Origin: Roseovarius tolerans
GTDB lineage: Bacteria; Pseudomonadota; Alphaproteobacteria; Rhodobacterales; Rhodobacteraceae
DNA: 64,000 nt
Assembly (NCBI RefSeq): GCF_900109855.1
Contig: NZ_FOBO01000002.1
Location: 241,487-305,486, forward strand
Reading direction: 5' to 3'
This document shows positions 1-9,403 of this stretch, piece after piece (within the stretch, counting starts at the first letter, position 1; every line of letters starts with the position of its first letter). Both the position numbers and the translations under genes were made by a program. The notes below the pieces were generated by a model, which made no database searches, had not been told where the DNA came from, and saw only the letters and a list, made by a program, of their open reading frames with translations.

Positions 1-585
1 GATCACCTCGGAGAGATCCACCGCCTCGCGCGGGCGCACGCGTTCCTCGCCCTCGACCCGGCTGAGTGACAGAAGATCGCGCACCAGCCGCTCCATGCGC
101 GCGGCCTCGGTCTGCATGATGCCAAGAAACCGGTCGATCGCCTTCTCGTCGCGGCGTGCAGGCCCCTGCAGCGTCTCGATGAACCCCATGAGCGCGGTGA
201 GCGGCGTGCGCAATTCATGGCTGACATTGGCGACGAAATCGCGGCGCATCTGTGCGGCCTGCTCGCGCTCGGTCATGTCCTCGAACGACACCAGCACACC
301 GCGCGTGCTGTCGGTCTCGACATAGGCCACATGCACCTCGAAACTGCTGTCGCGCCCGGCCTCGGAGATCTGGTAGCCGGTCTTGCGCCGGGCGTGGTCG
401 CGCAGCGTGGCCTCGATCGCCTCCAGCACATCAGGCTGGCGCAGGGCGGTCAGGAAATGCCGCCCGACAATGCCCTGCCCCATCATATCGCAGGCCGCGT
501 CATTGGCCGACGCGATGCGCTCGTCCGGGCCAATGAGCAGCGCCGCGAGCGGCATGCCCGCCAGAACCGAGGCCAGACCCTGCAT
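1..585 (-). CDS. phoR: PhoR-like PAS sensor histidine kinase, 3' end off the window
   Basis: The first 195 residues of a sensor kinase are visible and the frame runs open past base 1. A PAS-like segment comes first (about residues 5-110, with LIGPDERIASANDAAC). It is followed by a HisKA dimerisation helix carrying the phospho-acceptor motif NVSHELRTPL at about residue 120. The ATPase domain lies off the window. No transmembrane segment is seen before the PAS, as in the soluble-looking PhoR proteins of Rhodobacteraceae. The ATG at 585 lies 6 bases after the gamma-carbonic anhydrase stop, so the two are probably co-transcribed. The histidine-kinase call is firm. The PhoR assignment (phosphate sensing) is by resemblance only, because phoB/pst genes would lie outside. 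Confidence 0.8.
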   Translation of the reverse strand, partial: MQGLASVLAGMPLAALLIGPDERIASANDAACDMMGQGIVGRHFLTALRQPDVLEAIEATLRDHARRKTGYQISEAGRDSSFEVHVAYVETDSTRGVLVSFEDMTEREQAAQMRRDFVANVSHELRTPLTALMGFIETLQGPARRDEKAIDRFLGIMQTEAARMERLVRDLLSLSRVEGEERVRPREAVDLSEVI

Positions 586-591
586 GGCGCG

Positions 592-1113
592 TCAGACCTC
601 GCTCAGCCCGGCGCGAAACCGTCGCATGTTCTGCTGGTAATGCAGCGCGCTCGCCTTCAAACCCTCGATGGCGGCCTCATCGAGGCTGCGGATCACCTTG
701 CCCGGCGCGCCCATCACGAGGCTGCCATTGGGGATTTCCTTGCCCTCGGTAATGAGCGCCCCGGCCCCGATCAGGCAATCGCGGCCTATCCTTGCTCCAT
801 TGAGCACCGTGGCCCCCATCCCGATCAGGGAATTCTCGCCGACGGTGCAGCCATGCAGCATCGCCTTGTGGCCGATGGTGCACCCCGCGCCGATCACCAG
901 CGGATACCACATGTCGGTATGCATCACGGTGTTTTCCTGCACATTCGTGCCAGCACCGATATGGATCACCTCGTTGTCCCCGCGCAGCGTGACGCCGAAC
1001 CAGACCGAGGCCCCGTCGTCCAGAACGACCTTGCCGATCAGATTGGCATCGGGGGCGACCCAGGTATCCTCGGCGATCTGCGGGCTGTGGCCGTCAAGCG
1101 TGTAGATGGTCAT
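592..1113 (-). CDS. gamma-class carbonic anhydrase family protein
   Basis: A 173-aa left-handed beta-helix (hexapeptide repeat) protein of the YrdA/PaaY/gamma-carbonic anhydrase family. Repeated [LIV]-G-X4 turns run from about residue 20 to 140. Metal-ligand histidines are in place in HTDMW and [11 protein letters not shown]. The family forms trimers with zinc or iron at the subunit interfaces; some members hydrate CO2, others act on CoA substrates, and the sequence does not say which. The start overlaps the gmk stop by 4 bases (ATGA), implying translational coupling, although no functional link with gmk is known. Confidence 0.88.
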   Translation of the reverse strand: MTIYTLDGHSPQIAEDTWVAPDANLIGKVVLDDGASVWFGVTLRGDNEVIHIGAGTNVQENTVMHTDMWYPLVIGAGCTIGHKAMLHGCTVGENSLIGMGATVLNGARIGRDCLIGAGALITEGKEIPNGSLVMGAPGKVIRSLDEAAIEGLKASALHYQQNMRRFRAGLSEV

Positions 1114-1751
1114 AGCGTCTCCTCGAATTCAGCTTGCAAATGGCGGACATGGTCGGTCAGCCAGGGTTGCTGTCCACGGCGCAGGCGGGTGGCCTCGATG
1201 ATTGTCCGCAGCCGCGCCTCGGTCGCGTCGAGATCGTCATTCACCAGCACGAAATCATAGCCATCCCAATGGCTGATCTCGTCCCAGCTTTTCTGCATGC
1301 GGCGCGCGATTACGTCGGGGCTGTCCTGTCCCCGTGTCTCCAGCCGTCGGTGCAATTCGCGGATCGAGGGCGGCAGCAGGAAGATCGACAGCGTATGCGC
1401 GCCAAGCGCCGAGTTGCGGATCTGCTGCGCGCCCTGCCAGTCGATGTCAAAGAGCACGTCACGCCCGGCATTGATCGCGGTCTCGACCGGCCCCTTGGGC
1501 GAGCCGTAGAAATTGCCGAAGACATGCGCATGCTCCAGCATCTCGCCCGCCGCCACGTCGCGCTTGAACCGCTCCTCGCTCAGGAAATGGTAATCCTGCC
1601 CGTCGACCTCGCCCTCGCGCGGGGTGCGCGTGGTGGCGGATACCGAAAAGGAAATCGTCGGGTCCCAGCCCCGCAACCGCCGCGACAAGGTGGATTTGCC
1701 CGCGCCCGACGGCGAGGAGAGAATGATCAACAACCCGCGCCGGTCCGTCAT
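1110..1751 (-). CDS. gmk: Guanylate kinase
   Basis: A 213-aa cytoplasmic kinase that phosphorylates GMP to GDP with ATP. The P-loop SSPSGAGKS is at residues 12-20. The GMP-binding region follows ([19 protein letters not shown]), then FGNFYGSP and the Walker-B-like [13 protein letters not shown], all canonical for the family. Length and motif order are normal. It lies 63 bases downstream of yicC, an arrangement very common in proteobacteria, and overlaps the following gamma-carbonic anhydrase gene by 4 bases. Confidence 0.97.
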   Translation of the reverse strand: MTDRRGLLIILSSPSGAGKSTLSRRLRGWDPTISFSVSATTRTPREGEVDGQDYHFLSEERFKRDVAAGEMLEHAHVFGNFYGSPKGPVETAINAGRDVLFDIDWQGAQQIRNSALGAHTLSIFLLPPSIRELHRRLETRGQDSPDVIARRMQKSWDEISHWDGYDFVLVNDDLDATEARLRTIIEATRLRRGQQPWLTDHVRHLQAEFEETL

Positions 1752-1814
1752 CGCGTCGCTTCCCCTGTCTTCATCTTGCCAAAAATATCCAGTCCGCCCT
1801 TTGCGGCGCGTCTC

Positions 1815-2705
1815 TCATTCGACATTCTGCACCTGTTCGCGCATCTGGTCGATCGCCGTCTTGAGCGCGAGGCCGATCTCGGTGAGGCCCGCATGCTGCG
1901 CCTTGGAGCACAGCGTATTGGCCTCACGGTTGAATTCCTGCGCCAGGAAATCAAGCTTGCGCCCAATTGGCCCGCCTTCGGCCAGAAGCGTGCGCGCCGC
2001 GCCCACATGGGCGCGCAGGCGGTCGATCTCCTCGGTCACGTCGAGCTTCACGGCCAGCATCGACAGTTCCTGCGCGATGCGCGCCGGGTCGGTTTCTGGC
2101 GCAGCCTCGCTCACCCGCGCGAGCGCTGCGCGATGCTGGCGGGCGATATCCTCCTGCCGGGTGGCGAGAAGATCGGCGGCAGCCTCGGTCAGCCGCGCGA
2201 TCTCGTCCAGATGGCCCGCCAGCACGCTGCCAAGCGCGGTCCCCTCATCGGCCCGCATGGCGACAAAGCTTTCCAGCACCGGCTCGAAATCCGCGAGGAT
2301 CGCCTGCCCGAGAGCGGCCGTATCGGGATCGGGCGGCGCAGTCTCCAGCACCCCGCGCAGCGCCAGAACATCGGCGGCATTCGCGGGCGCCAGCGTGAGG
2401 CCCTGCGCCATGGCGCGCGCCTCGACCTCGGCCATGGCCGCTAGAACCGCATCGAGCGCCGCAGAATCAAGCCCGACCGTGGCCGCCTCGACCCCGCCCT
2501 GAACCCGCAGGCTGACGGTGACATTGCCCCGGCCAAGCGCCGATGTCAGCCGCGTGCGCAGCCCCGCCTCCAGCCCTTCGATCCAGTCCGGCACCCGCAG
2601 GCGCAGGTCGAGCCCCTTGCCGTTGACGCCGCGCAGTTCCCAGGCCCAGGCGTGATCCGCATGGCGTCCCTGGCGGGTGGCGAAGGCGGTCATCGAGTGG
2701 ATCAT
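1815..2705 (-). CDS. yicC: YicC family endoribonuclease-like protein
   Basis: A 296-aa YicC-family protein beginning MIHSMTAFA, matching the family's usual MIxSMTGFA start. The conserved body includes ELRGVNGKGLDLRLRVP and the C-terminal DUF1732 stretch with GGPIGRKLDFLAQEFNREAN. The E. coli homologue has been described as an endoribonuclease; function here is inferred by family. The start at 2705 is chosen by homology. An in-frame ATG two codons upstream (2711) has a better-placed AGAGG and is a real alternative. It is the first gene of the yicC-gmk-carbonic anhydrase-kinase run. Confidence 0.92.
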   Translation of the reverse strand: MIHSMTAFATRQGRHADHAWAWELRGVNGKGLDLRLRVPDWIEGLEAGLRTRLTSALGRGNVTVSLRVQGGVEAATVGLDSAALDAVLAAMAEVEARAMAQGLTLAPANAADVLALRGVLETAPPDPDTAALGQAILADFEPVLESFVAMRADEGTALGSVLAGHLDEIARLTEAAADLLATRQEDIARQHRAALARVSEAAPETDPARIAQELSMLAVKLDVTEEIDRLRAHVGAARTLLAEGGPIGRKLDFLAQEFNREANTLCSKAQHAGLTEIGLALKTAIDQMREQVQNVE

Positions 2706-2978
2706 GGGCATCGGGCCTCTGGGCAGGAGCAGTGAATGATCCCCTCCTAGAGCGCCCGCGCCGGGCTGGCAAGCCGCTCTGCGGCTGAGCCGCTCTGCAC
2801 GGCGAGGCCACGAGAGGTTAACCAATCCCCGCAAATTTTAGACACTTGCGAGACAATTTGTGCCAATCTCAACGCACCGCACGCAGCCGCAGAGGCGGCT
2901 TAACGCGGCGCATGAAGGCTGTCGCCGGATAGCTTAGGATGCGGCACAGGCCACAAGACACGACAAGAGGATGATGCC

Positions 2979-3614
2979 ATGCTTGATGATGCAAGACCGA
3001 TGGAGACCGCCGGGCAGGAGCCGCGCGTAGAGGCACATCTGCGGGCATTGCACGCCTATTGGAACGAGGCCCGGCGCGGGCAGGATGTGCCCAAACGCGC
3101 CGATATCGACCCGCGCCGGATCGAGCCGCTCTTGTCCAACGCCTTCATCGCCGAACGCATCGCGCCGGGTGTCACCCGGCTGCGGGTGGCGGGGATGCAC
3201 CTGAGCGAGATCATGGGCATGGAGGTGCGCGGCATGCCGTTGTCGTGCCTCATCGCACCGCCGGCGCGCGACGCGTTCGCGCTGCACCTGGTCGGTCTTT
3301 TCGAAGGTTCCGCCACCTTGCGGATGGAGTTGCGCAGCCCCGGCACCCTCGGTCGTCCGGAGATGCGCGCCACGCTGTTGATGCTGCCCCTGCGCAGCGA
3401 TCTCGGCGATGTATCCCGCACGCTCGTCTGCCTCGTGACGCGGGGAGCCTCGGGCCGCGCACCGCGCCGGTTCGAGATCATGAGCTGCCGAGCAACCTCG
3501 CTCGCCGGGATCGAGGATGCGGGCAGCTTTCAGGTCCTTCCCGGCGGGCTCAGCGGCACGGATCGCGGCCGCAGCAAAAAACGCGGCCGCGCATATCTCC
3601 AACTGGTGACCTAA
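2979..3614 (+). CDS. PAS domain-containing protein (PAS_5 type)
   Basis: A 211-aa soluble protein with the layout of the alphaproteobacterial PAS_5 family. An N-terminal helical part has WNEARRGQDVPKRADIDPRRI, followed by the PAS core with LSNAFIAERIAPGVTRLRVAGMHLS (given here in part) and MGMEVRGMPL. The C-terminus is basic (KKRGR). No output domain is present. Such proteins are common in Rhodobacteraceae and their ligands are mostly unknown. The start has AAGAGG 5 bases upstream. The gene ends 5 bases before a run of tandem palindromes that separates it from the convergent DAHP synthase. Confidence 0.8.
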   Translation: MLDDARPMETAGQEPRVEAHLRALHAYWNEARRGQDVPKRADIDPRRIEPLLSNAFIAERIAPGVTRLRVAGMHLSEIMGMEVRGMPLSCLIAPPARDAFALHLVGLFEGSATLRMELRSPGTLGRPEMRATLLMLPLRSDLGDVSRTLVCLVTRGASGRAPRRFEIMSCRATSLAGIEDAGSFQVLPGGLSGTDRGRSKKRGRAYLQLVT

Positions 3615-3618
3615 ACGG

Positions 3619-3686
3619 GAAGGCCCTTGCAAGGGCCTTCTACCGCGCTTTGAAAAGTGCGGGTCAAGCCGTTTGCAAACGGCTTG
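3619..3686. repeat. Tandem palindrome array 1 (three units, 23-bp period)
   Basis: Three consecutive palindromes: 3619-3640 (perfect, 22 bp, arm GAAGGCCC, centre TTGCAA), 3645-3660 (imperfect, arm GCGCTTT) and 3665-3686 (perfect, 22 bp, arm CAAGCCG, centre TTTGCAAA). Their centres lie at 3629.5, 3652.5 and 3675.5, exactly 23 bp apart. Arm sequences differ from unit to unit while the centre always reads TTT/AAA-like. The array lies between two convergent genes, so it may end transcription from both sides, but no T-tract follows. Confidence 0.75.
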
Positions 3687-3714
3687 GCGCTGCGATCGCG
3701 GGTGGCGCGATCAG

Positions 3715-5085
3715 TCAGACCGCCTGCGCCTGCTTGCGGTCGTCGCGCAATACCTTGAGTTCCTCGGCCACGAGGAACGCAAGCTCCAGCGATTGTGAGG
3801 CGTTGAGGCGCGGATCGCAGGCGGTGTGATAGCGGTCGCTGAGGTTTTCGTCCGACAGGGCCCGCATACCGCCGGTGCATTCGGTGACGTCCTGCCCGGT
3901 CATCTCGAAATGAACCCCGCCCGGGATCGTGCCCTCGGCGCGGTGAATGCCGAAGAACTCCTGCACCTCGCGCAACACCGCCTCGAACGGCCGGGTCTTG
4001 TAGCCGGTGGCCGATTTGATCGTGTTGCCATGCATCGGATCGCAGACCCAGAGCACCTTCGCGCCTTCTTCCTCGACCGTGCGAATGAGGCGCGGCAGAT
4101 TATCCGCGACCTTGCCCGCCCCGAACCGCGCGATCAGCGTCAGACGCCCGGCCTCGTTGCACGGATTGAGCGTCGCCAGCAGCCGCTTGAGATCGTCGGA
4201 GGTCATCGTCGGGCCGCATTTGAGGCCGATGGGGTTCTGCACGCCGCGCAGAAATTCGACATGCGCGCCGTCGGGCTGGCGGGTGCGGTCGCCGATCCAC
4301 AGCATGTGGCCGGAACCGGCCAGCCATTTGCCGGATGTGGAATCAAGCCGCGTCAGCGCCTCTTCGTATTCCAGCAGGAGGCTCTCATGCGAGGTATAGA
4401 AATCCACCGTCTGCAGGGTATGCGCCTGCGCGCTGTCGATCCCCGCCGCCGTCATGAAGTCGAGCGCATCGGCGATATGATTGGCCATTTCACGATATTT
4501 CGCGGCCTTCTCGCTCTCGGTGAACCCGAGTGTCCACTGATGCACCTGATGCATGTCGGCATAGCCGCCCTTGGAAAAGGCGCGCAGCAGGTTCAGCGTC
4601 GCCGCCGCCTGAGTGTAGGCCTGCAACATCTTTTCGGGGTTCGGGATACGGGCCTCGGGGGTGAAGGCCAGTTCGTTGATGATGTCACCCCGGTAGCTGG
4701 GCAGTTCCAGCCCTTCGACCGTCTCTGTCGGCGCGCTGCGCGGCTTGGCAAATTGCCCGGCCATGCGGCCAACCTTCACCACCGGCACCTTGGCCCCGTA
4801 GGTCAGCACCATCGCCATCTGCAACATCACCTTGAACGTGTCGCGAATGGCATCAGCCGAAAACTGGTCGAACGCCTCGGCGCAATCGCCGCCCTGCAAC
4901 AGGAACGCCTCGCCGCGCGAGGCCGCGCCAAGCTGCGATTTCAAACGCCGCGCCTCGCCAGCAAAGACCAGCGGCGGATACTGTGTCAGACGGGCCTCGA
5001 CCGCCGCGAGGGCGGCGGCATCGGTATAGTCCGGCATCTGCACCCGCGGCTTCGCGCGCCAGCCCGATTTCTGCCAATCCGTCAT
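3715..5085 (-). CDS. Class II 3-deoxy-7-phosphoheptulonate (DAHP) synthase
   Basis: A 456-aa type II (plant/actinobacterial-type) DAHP synthase. It condenses phosphoenolpyruvate with erythrose 4-phosphate, the first step of the shikimate pathway. Diagnostic stretches are [11 protein letters not shown], the [14 protein letters not shown] phosphate-binding segment and [10 protein letters not shown]. Length is normal. The later pathway genes aroB and aroK lie 36 kb away in this window, so the pathway is not one operon here. The start has TGAAAC upstream rather than a clear Shine-Dalgarno, but family alignment supports [10 protein letters not shown]. Confidence 0.95.
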   Translation of the reverse strand: MTDWQKSGWRAKPRVQMPDYTDAAALAAVEARLTQYPPLVFAGEARRLKSQLGAASRGEAFLLQGGDCAEAFDQFSADAIRDTFKVMLQMAMVLTYGAKVPVVKVGRMAGQFAKPRSAPTETVEGLELPSYRGDIINELAFTPEARIPNPEKMLQAYTQAAATLNLLRAFSKGGYADMHQVHQWTLGFTESEKAAKYREMANHIADALDFMTAAGIDSAQAHTLQTVDFYTSHESLLLEYEEALTRLDSTSGKWLAGSGHMLWIGDRTRQPDGAHVEFLRGVQNPIGLKCGPTMTSDDLKRLLATLNPCNEAGRLTLIARFGAGKVADNLPRLIRTVEEEGAKVLWVCDPMHGNTIKSATGYKTRPFEAVLREVQEFFGIHRAEGTIPGGVHFEMTGQDVTECTGGMRALSDENLSDRYHTACDPRLNASQSLELAFLVAEELKVLRDDRKQAQAV

Positions 5086-5259
5086 GTTTCAGTCTCCGCT
5101 TTATCGAATGTCAGGCCCGGTCTATACTAAAGCCACGCCCAAGAGGCCATACAGGAGTTGCAGGAATCGCCTGCAATCGCCACCTCATGTCTTGTCAATC
5201 GCGACGGTTTCGTGACACAGGCGAATGATGGCCGGACTGTCCGGGGATTCGGAAGAGCT

Positions 5260-6261
5260 ATGAAACCTGAGACCGCGAAAATCGATGTCGATGCGCCGAA
5301 AGCGCCCAAGCGCTTTATCTTCGTGCTGCTCGACAATTTCACCCTGCTGAGCTTTGCCTCGGCGGTGGAATGCCTGCGTATCGCCAACCGAATGGCCGAG
5401 GCGGAACTTTACAGCTGGGCGCTGACCGGAGATACCGACGACATCATCACCTGTTCCAACGGCGTTCGCTTCCACGTGGACTCCCCGCTTGCGGAACTCG
5501 GCCGCGAGGATGTGGTGATCGTCTGCGGCGGGGTCGATATCCAGAAGGCGGCCACCAAGAAAATGCTGAACTGGCTGCGCCGCGAGGCGCGCCGGGGCCT
5601 GCGCATGGGCGGGCTTTGCACCGCATCCTATGTCTTGGCCAAGGCCGGTCTGCTTGATGGCAAGCGCGCGACGATCCACTGGGAAAACCACGACGCCTTC
5701 CTCGAGGAATTCGACGAAGTGCAACTGACCAAGTCGGTTTTCGTGATTGATGGCAACCGGTTTACCACGGCGGGCGGCACCTCCTCGATCGACCTGATGC
5801 TCAACATCATCGCGGACGATCACGGCGAGAAGCTGGCCAATGCGGTGGCCGATCAGCAGATTTATTCCTCGATCCGCACCGATCAGGACACGCAGCGCCT
5901 GAGCGTGCCGACCCGGATAGGCGTGCGCCACCCCAAGCTGAGCCAGGTCATCCAGATGATGGAGGCCAATATCGAGGACCCGATCAGCCCCTCGATCCTG
6001 GCGCGCGAGGTCGGCATGTCGACCCGACAGCTGGAACGCCTGTTCCGCCGCTACCTCAGCCGGAGCCCCAAGCGATATTACATGGAACTGCGGTTGCAAA
6101 AGGCGCGTAACCTGTTGATGCAGACCGACATGACGGTGATCAACGTGGCGCTTGCCTGCGGCTTTGCTTCGCCCTCGCATTTCTCGAAATGCTACCGCGC
6201 GCATTACAACACCACGCCCTACCGCGAACGCGGGGCGCATACCTCGCGTCTGTCGGTCTGA
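5260..6261 (+). CDS. GlxA-family AraC-type transcriptional regulator
   Basis: A 333-aa regulator. The N-terminal half (about residues 18-200) is a class I glutamine-amidotransferase/DJ-1-like domain (FIFVLLDNFTLLSFASAVE, VIVCGGVDIQ, GGLCTASYVLA). The C-terminal AraC/XylS domain carries two helix-turn-helix motifs (SILAREVGMSTRQLERLFRR and VALACGFASPSHFSKCYR). This is the architecture of GbdR/CdhR/ArgR regulators that respond to betaine, carnitine or arginine; the ligand cannot be read from sequence. I start at 5260, where GGAAGAG precedes ATG; an upstream in-frame ATG at 5158 would add 34 unconserved residues. Confidence 0.88.
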   Translation: MKPETAKIDVDAPKAPKRFIFVLLDNFTLLSFASAVECLRIANRMAEAELYSWALTGDTDDIITCSNGVRFHVDSPLAELGREDVVIVCGGVDIQKAATKKMLNWLRREARRGLRMGGLCTASYVLAKAGLLDGKRATIHWENHDAFLEEFDEVQLTKSVFVIDGNRFTTAGGTSSIDLMLNIIADDHGEKLANAVADQQIYSSIRTDQDTQRLSVPTRIGVRHPKLSQVIQMMEANIEDPISPSILAREVGMSTRQLERLFRRYLSRSPKRYYMELRLQKARNLLMQTDMTVINVALACGFASPSHFSKCYRAHYNTTPYRERGAHTSRLSV

Positions 6262-6276
6262 TCTCGAACAACGCGC

Positions 6277-6322
6277 CGCTTTCTTGAAAAGAAAGCGTCC
6301 CGAAATCTTTTCAAGATTTCGG
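6277..6322. repeat. Tandem palindrome array 2 (two units, 24-bp spacing)
   Basis: Two hairpins sit between convergent genes. One is at 6277-6297 (arms CGCTTTCTT/AAGAAAGCG around a 3-base GAA loop, 9-bp stem). The other is at 6300-6322 (arms CCGAAATCTT/AAGATTTCGG around a 3-base loop, 10-bp stem). Centres are 24 bp apart. The layout matches the arrays at 3619 and 37852. A bidirectional terminator role is likely by position, though the T-runs are short. Confidence 0.7.
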
Positions 6323-6328
6323 CCTACC

Positions 6329-7417
6329 TCAGCGCGTGATCCGATAGGCCGCGCCTTGTCCGACACTCAGGAACCAGATCGCACCATCAGGGGCCTCGAC
6401 GATATCGCGCACGCGCGATGTCTCGGCAGAGTCCAGTCTCTCCACCTCTGCCAGCGGTGTGCCCTTGAGCCGCGAGATCATGTCGAACTTGAGCGACCCC
6501 ACGAAGATATCGCCGCGCCAGTCGGGAAACATGTCGCCCTGATAGATCATCATGCCCGAGGGCGCGATCGAGGGATCCCAGTAATGCGCGGGCTGCTTCA
6601 TGCCCTGCTTGGCCGTGCCCTCGCCGATCTTCGCGCCCGAATAATGCCGCCCGTAGGAAATCACCGGCCAGCCATAGTTTGCGCCCTTCTCGACGCGGTT
6701 CACCTCGTCGCCACCGCGTGCGCCATGCTCGACAACCCAGAGAGTGCCCGACCCGTCTAGCGCCGCACCTTGCGAATTGCGGTGCCCGTAGGACCAGATT
6801 TCCGGCTGTGCGCCGGGCGTGTCCACGAAAGGGTTGCCGGCGGGCACCGACCCGTCGCGCGCGATGCGGATCACGGAGCCGTTCTCGCGCCCCAGATCCT
6901 GCGCCGAGGGGCGGTCGCCGCGCTCGCCTATGGTGGCGTAAAGATAGCCGTCGCGCCCTTCGACCAGACGCGAGCCGAAATGCCGCCCGCCGGACGAGCC
7001 AGGCTCCATCTCGAAAATCACCGAGAGGTCACTCAGCCGATCCGCACCCGGGTCAAGCCGCGCCCGGGCGATGGCGGTGCCCTCCCCGCCGGATTGCGGC
7101 TTGGAATAGGTGAAATAGACCTCGCGGCTCTGCGCGAAATCGCGCGGGATCAACAGGTCGAGCAAGCCGCCCTGCCCGCGCGCTGCGATGTCCGGCAGGC
7201 CGTTGATCGCGCGGCTTTGCCCGTCTGCGATATGCAAAAGCCGCCCGTCGCGCTCGGTAATGAGCATCCCGCCATCCGGCAGAAACTCCAACGCCCAGGG
7301 CGCATCAAGGCCATCGACCACCTTTGTCACATTGAGCGGCCCGGCGCTTGAGTCGAGCGCATGGGCGGGGGCTGCGGCGACACCAATAGCGAAGATGAAA
7401 GCGGTGAAACGGGTCAT
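6329..7417 (-). CDS. Exported PQQ-dependent sugar dehydrogenase-like protein (Asd/YliI type)
   Basis: A 362-aa secreted beta-propeller of the soluble glucose/sorbosone dehydrogenase family. A signal peptide (MTRFTAFIFAIGVAAAPAHA) is followed by the family's LDAPWALEFLPDGGMLITER opening, GQGGLLDL, GERGD, WSYGHRNSQGAA, EHGARGGDEVN and NYGWPVISYG. Members oxidise aldose sugars in the periplasm with PQQ and calcium; the substrate here is unknown and no pqq genes are in the window. The start has a strong AAAGGAG. It is followed 33 bases downstream by nothing codirectional except the palindrome array at the convergent junction. Confidence 0.9.
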   Translation of the reverse strand: MTRFTAFIFAIGVAAAPAHALDSSAGPLNVTKVVDGLDAPWALEFLPDGGMLITERDGRLLHIADGQSRAINGLPDIAARGQGGLLDLLIPRDFAQSREVYFTYSKPQSGGEGTAIARARLDPGADRLSDLSVIFEMEPGSSGGRHFGSRLVEGRDGYLYATIGERGDRPSAQDLGRENGSVIRIARDGSVPAGNPFVDTPGAQPEIWSYGHRNSQGAALDGSGTLWVVEHGARGGDEVNRVEKGANYGWPVISYGRHYSGAKIGEGTAKQGMKQPAHYWDPSIAPSGMMIYQGDMFPDWRGDIFVGSLKFDMISRLKGTPLAEVERLDSAETSRVRDIVEAPDGAIWFLSVGQGAAYRITR

Positions 7418-7450
7418 GGAAATCTCCTTTCCCGTCTCAAGATAAGCACG

Positions 7451-9379
7451 TCAGGCGCGTTTGCCACTCACCTGCGCGATATCGAGCAGATCGAGCACCC
7501 GCGCCTCGATATCCGACGCGTTGAGCCGCGCCGTGCCATACATATCCGCCGGGCTTGCCTGGTCTATGAAGATATCCGGCAGCACCATGGAACGGAACTT
7601 GAACCCGTCATCAAACACTTTAGCTTCGCTCAGAAAGTGGCTGACATGGCTTGCAAATCCACCGATAGCGCCTTCCTCGATGGTGATCATCGCCTCGTGG
7701 TTCTCGACCAGATCGAGGATCAGCGCCTCGTCCAGAGGCTTAGCAAAGCGGGCATCCGCCACGGTCGGCGTGATCCCGCGCGCGCGCAATGCCTCACTGG
7801 CCTCCATCACCTCCTTGAGCCGCGCGCCATAAGACAGGATCGCAACCCGGCTCCCCTCCTGGATGATCCGCCCCTTACCGATCTCCAGAGGCTCGCCGCG
7901 TTCCGGCATGGTCACACCCGACCCCTCGCCGCGCGGGTAGCGGAAGGCAATCGGCCCGTCGTCATGTGCCGCCGCCGTGGCCACCATATGCACAAGCTCC
8001 GCCTCATCGGCAGCGGCCATCACGACAAATCCCGGCAAGTTGGCAAGGAAGGCGACATCGAACGCGCCCGCATGGGTCGCCCCATCGGCCCCCACCAGCC
8101 CTGCGCGATCAATGGCAAAGCGCACCGGCAGGCGCTGAATGGCCACATCATGCACCACCTGATCGTAACCGCGTTGCAGGAAGGTCGAATAAAGCGCGCA
8201 AAACGGCTTCATCCCGCCCGCCGCGAGACCGGCGGAAAACGTCACCGCGTGCTGTTCCGCAATGCCCACATCAAAACAGCGCGACGGGTAGCGTTCGGAA
8301 AACAGATCGAGCCCGGTGCCATCCGGCATCGCTGCCGTGATCGCGCAGATCTTGTCGTCCCTTGCGGCCTGATCAAGCAGCGCATTGGCGAACACCTTGG
8401 TATAGCTCGGCGCGTTCGAGGGGGCCTTTTTCTGCTCGCCGGTCACCAGATCGAACTTGGCCGTCGCGTGGCCGCCATCGCGGGCGCGCTCGGCGGGTGC
8501 ATAGCCCTTGCCCTTCTTGGTCAGCGCGTGAATGAGGATCGGCCCCGTGGCCCGCGCCTTGACCGTGCGCAGCACCGGCAAGAGCTGCTCCATGTCGTGC
8601 CCGTCGATCGGCCCGACATAGGAAAACCCCAACTCTTCAAACAGCGTGCCGCCAACGGTCATGCCCTTGAGCATGTCCTTCGCGCGTCGCGCACCTTCCT
8701 GAAAGGGTGGCGGCAGGAGGGAAATCGCCCCTTTGGCCGCGGCCTTGAATTCCTGAAACGGCTCGCCCGCGTAAAGCCGCGAGAGATAGGACGAGAGCGC
8801 ACCCACAGGCGGCGCGATGGACATTTCGTTGTCATTCAGGATGACGATCAGCCGCTTGCCCAGATGGCCCGCGTTGTTCATCGCCTCAAACGCCATGCCC
8901 GCCGACATTGCGCCGTCGCCAATAATTGCGATGGCGTCGCCATGCCCGGTCGGACAGGCCCCGCCCAGATCACGCGCCACGGCAAAACCGAGCGCGGCAC
9001 TGATCGAGGTGGAGCTATGCGCGGCTCCGAACGGGTCATAGGGCGATTCAGAGCGCTTGGTGAAGCCCGACAGCCCATCCTTTTGCCGGATGCTGCGCAT
9101 ACGGTCGCGCCGCCCGGTCAGGATCTTGTGCGGATAGCTTTGATGCGACACGTCCCAGATGATCTTGTCACGCGGCGCGTCAAACACGTGATGCAGCGCC
9201 ACCGTGAGTTCCACCACGCCCAATCCCGCGCCCAAATGCCCGCCGGTCTCAGATACCGCCGCAATGGTCTCGGCGCGCAGTTCATGTGCGAGGGTCTCAA
9301 GCTGCCCGTCGCTGAACCGCTTGAGATCGGCCGGGCTTTGCGCCTGATCAAGGAGCGGGGTGGTCGGGCGGTCTGGCAT
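7451..9379 (-). CDS. dxs: 1-deoxy-D-xylulose-5-phosphate synthase
   Basis: A 642-aa thiamine-diphosphate enzyme that makes DXP from pyruvate and glyceraldehyde 3-phosphate, the entry to the MEP isoprenoid pathway. It shows [18 protein letters not shown] near the N-terminus, the TPP motif GDGAMSAG...LNDNEMSI, the central [18 protein letters not shown] and the C-terminal transketolase domain. Length is typical. AAGGAGG stands 6 bases before the ATG. It is the last gene of xseB-ispA-dxs, a gene order conserved in many proteobacteria. Confidence 0.97.
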   Translation of the reverse strand: MPDRPTTPLLDQAQSPADLKRFSDGQLETLAHELRAETIAAVSETGGHLGAGLGVVELTVALHHVFDAPRDKIIWDVSHQSYPHKILTGRRDRMRSIRQKDGLSGFTKRSESPYDPFGAAHSSTSISAALGFAVARDLGGACPTGHGDAIAIIGDGAMSAGMAFEAMNNAGHLGKRLIVILNDNEMSIAPPVGALSSYLSRLYAGEPFQEFKAAAKGAISLLPPPFQEGARRAKDMLKGMTVGGTLFEELGFSYVGPIDGHDMEQLLPVLRTVKARATGPILIHALTKKGKGYAPAERARDGGHATAKFDLVTGEQKKAPSNAPSYTKVFANALLDQAARDDKICAITAAMPDGTGLDLFSERYPSRCFDVGIAEQHAVTFSAGLAAGGMKPFCALYSTFLQRGYDQVVHDVAIQRLPVRFAIDRAGLVGADGATHAGAFDVAFLANLPGFVVMAAADEAELVHMVATAAAHDDGPIAFRYPRGEGSGVTMPERGEPLEIGKGRIIQEGSRVAILSYGARLKEVMEASEALRARGITPTVADARFAKPLDEALILDLVENHEAMITIEEGAIGGFASHVSHFLSEAKVFDDGFKFRSMVLPDIFIDQASPADMYGTARLNASDIEARVLDLLDIAQVSGKRA

Positions 9380-9403
9380 AGGGCCCCTCCTTGGGGGAAG
9401 TGT

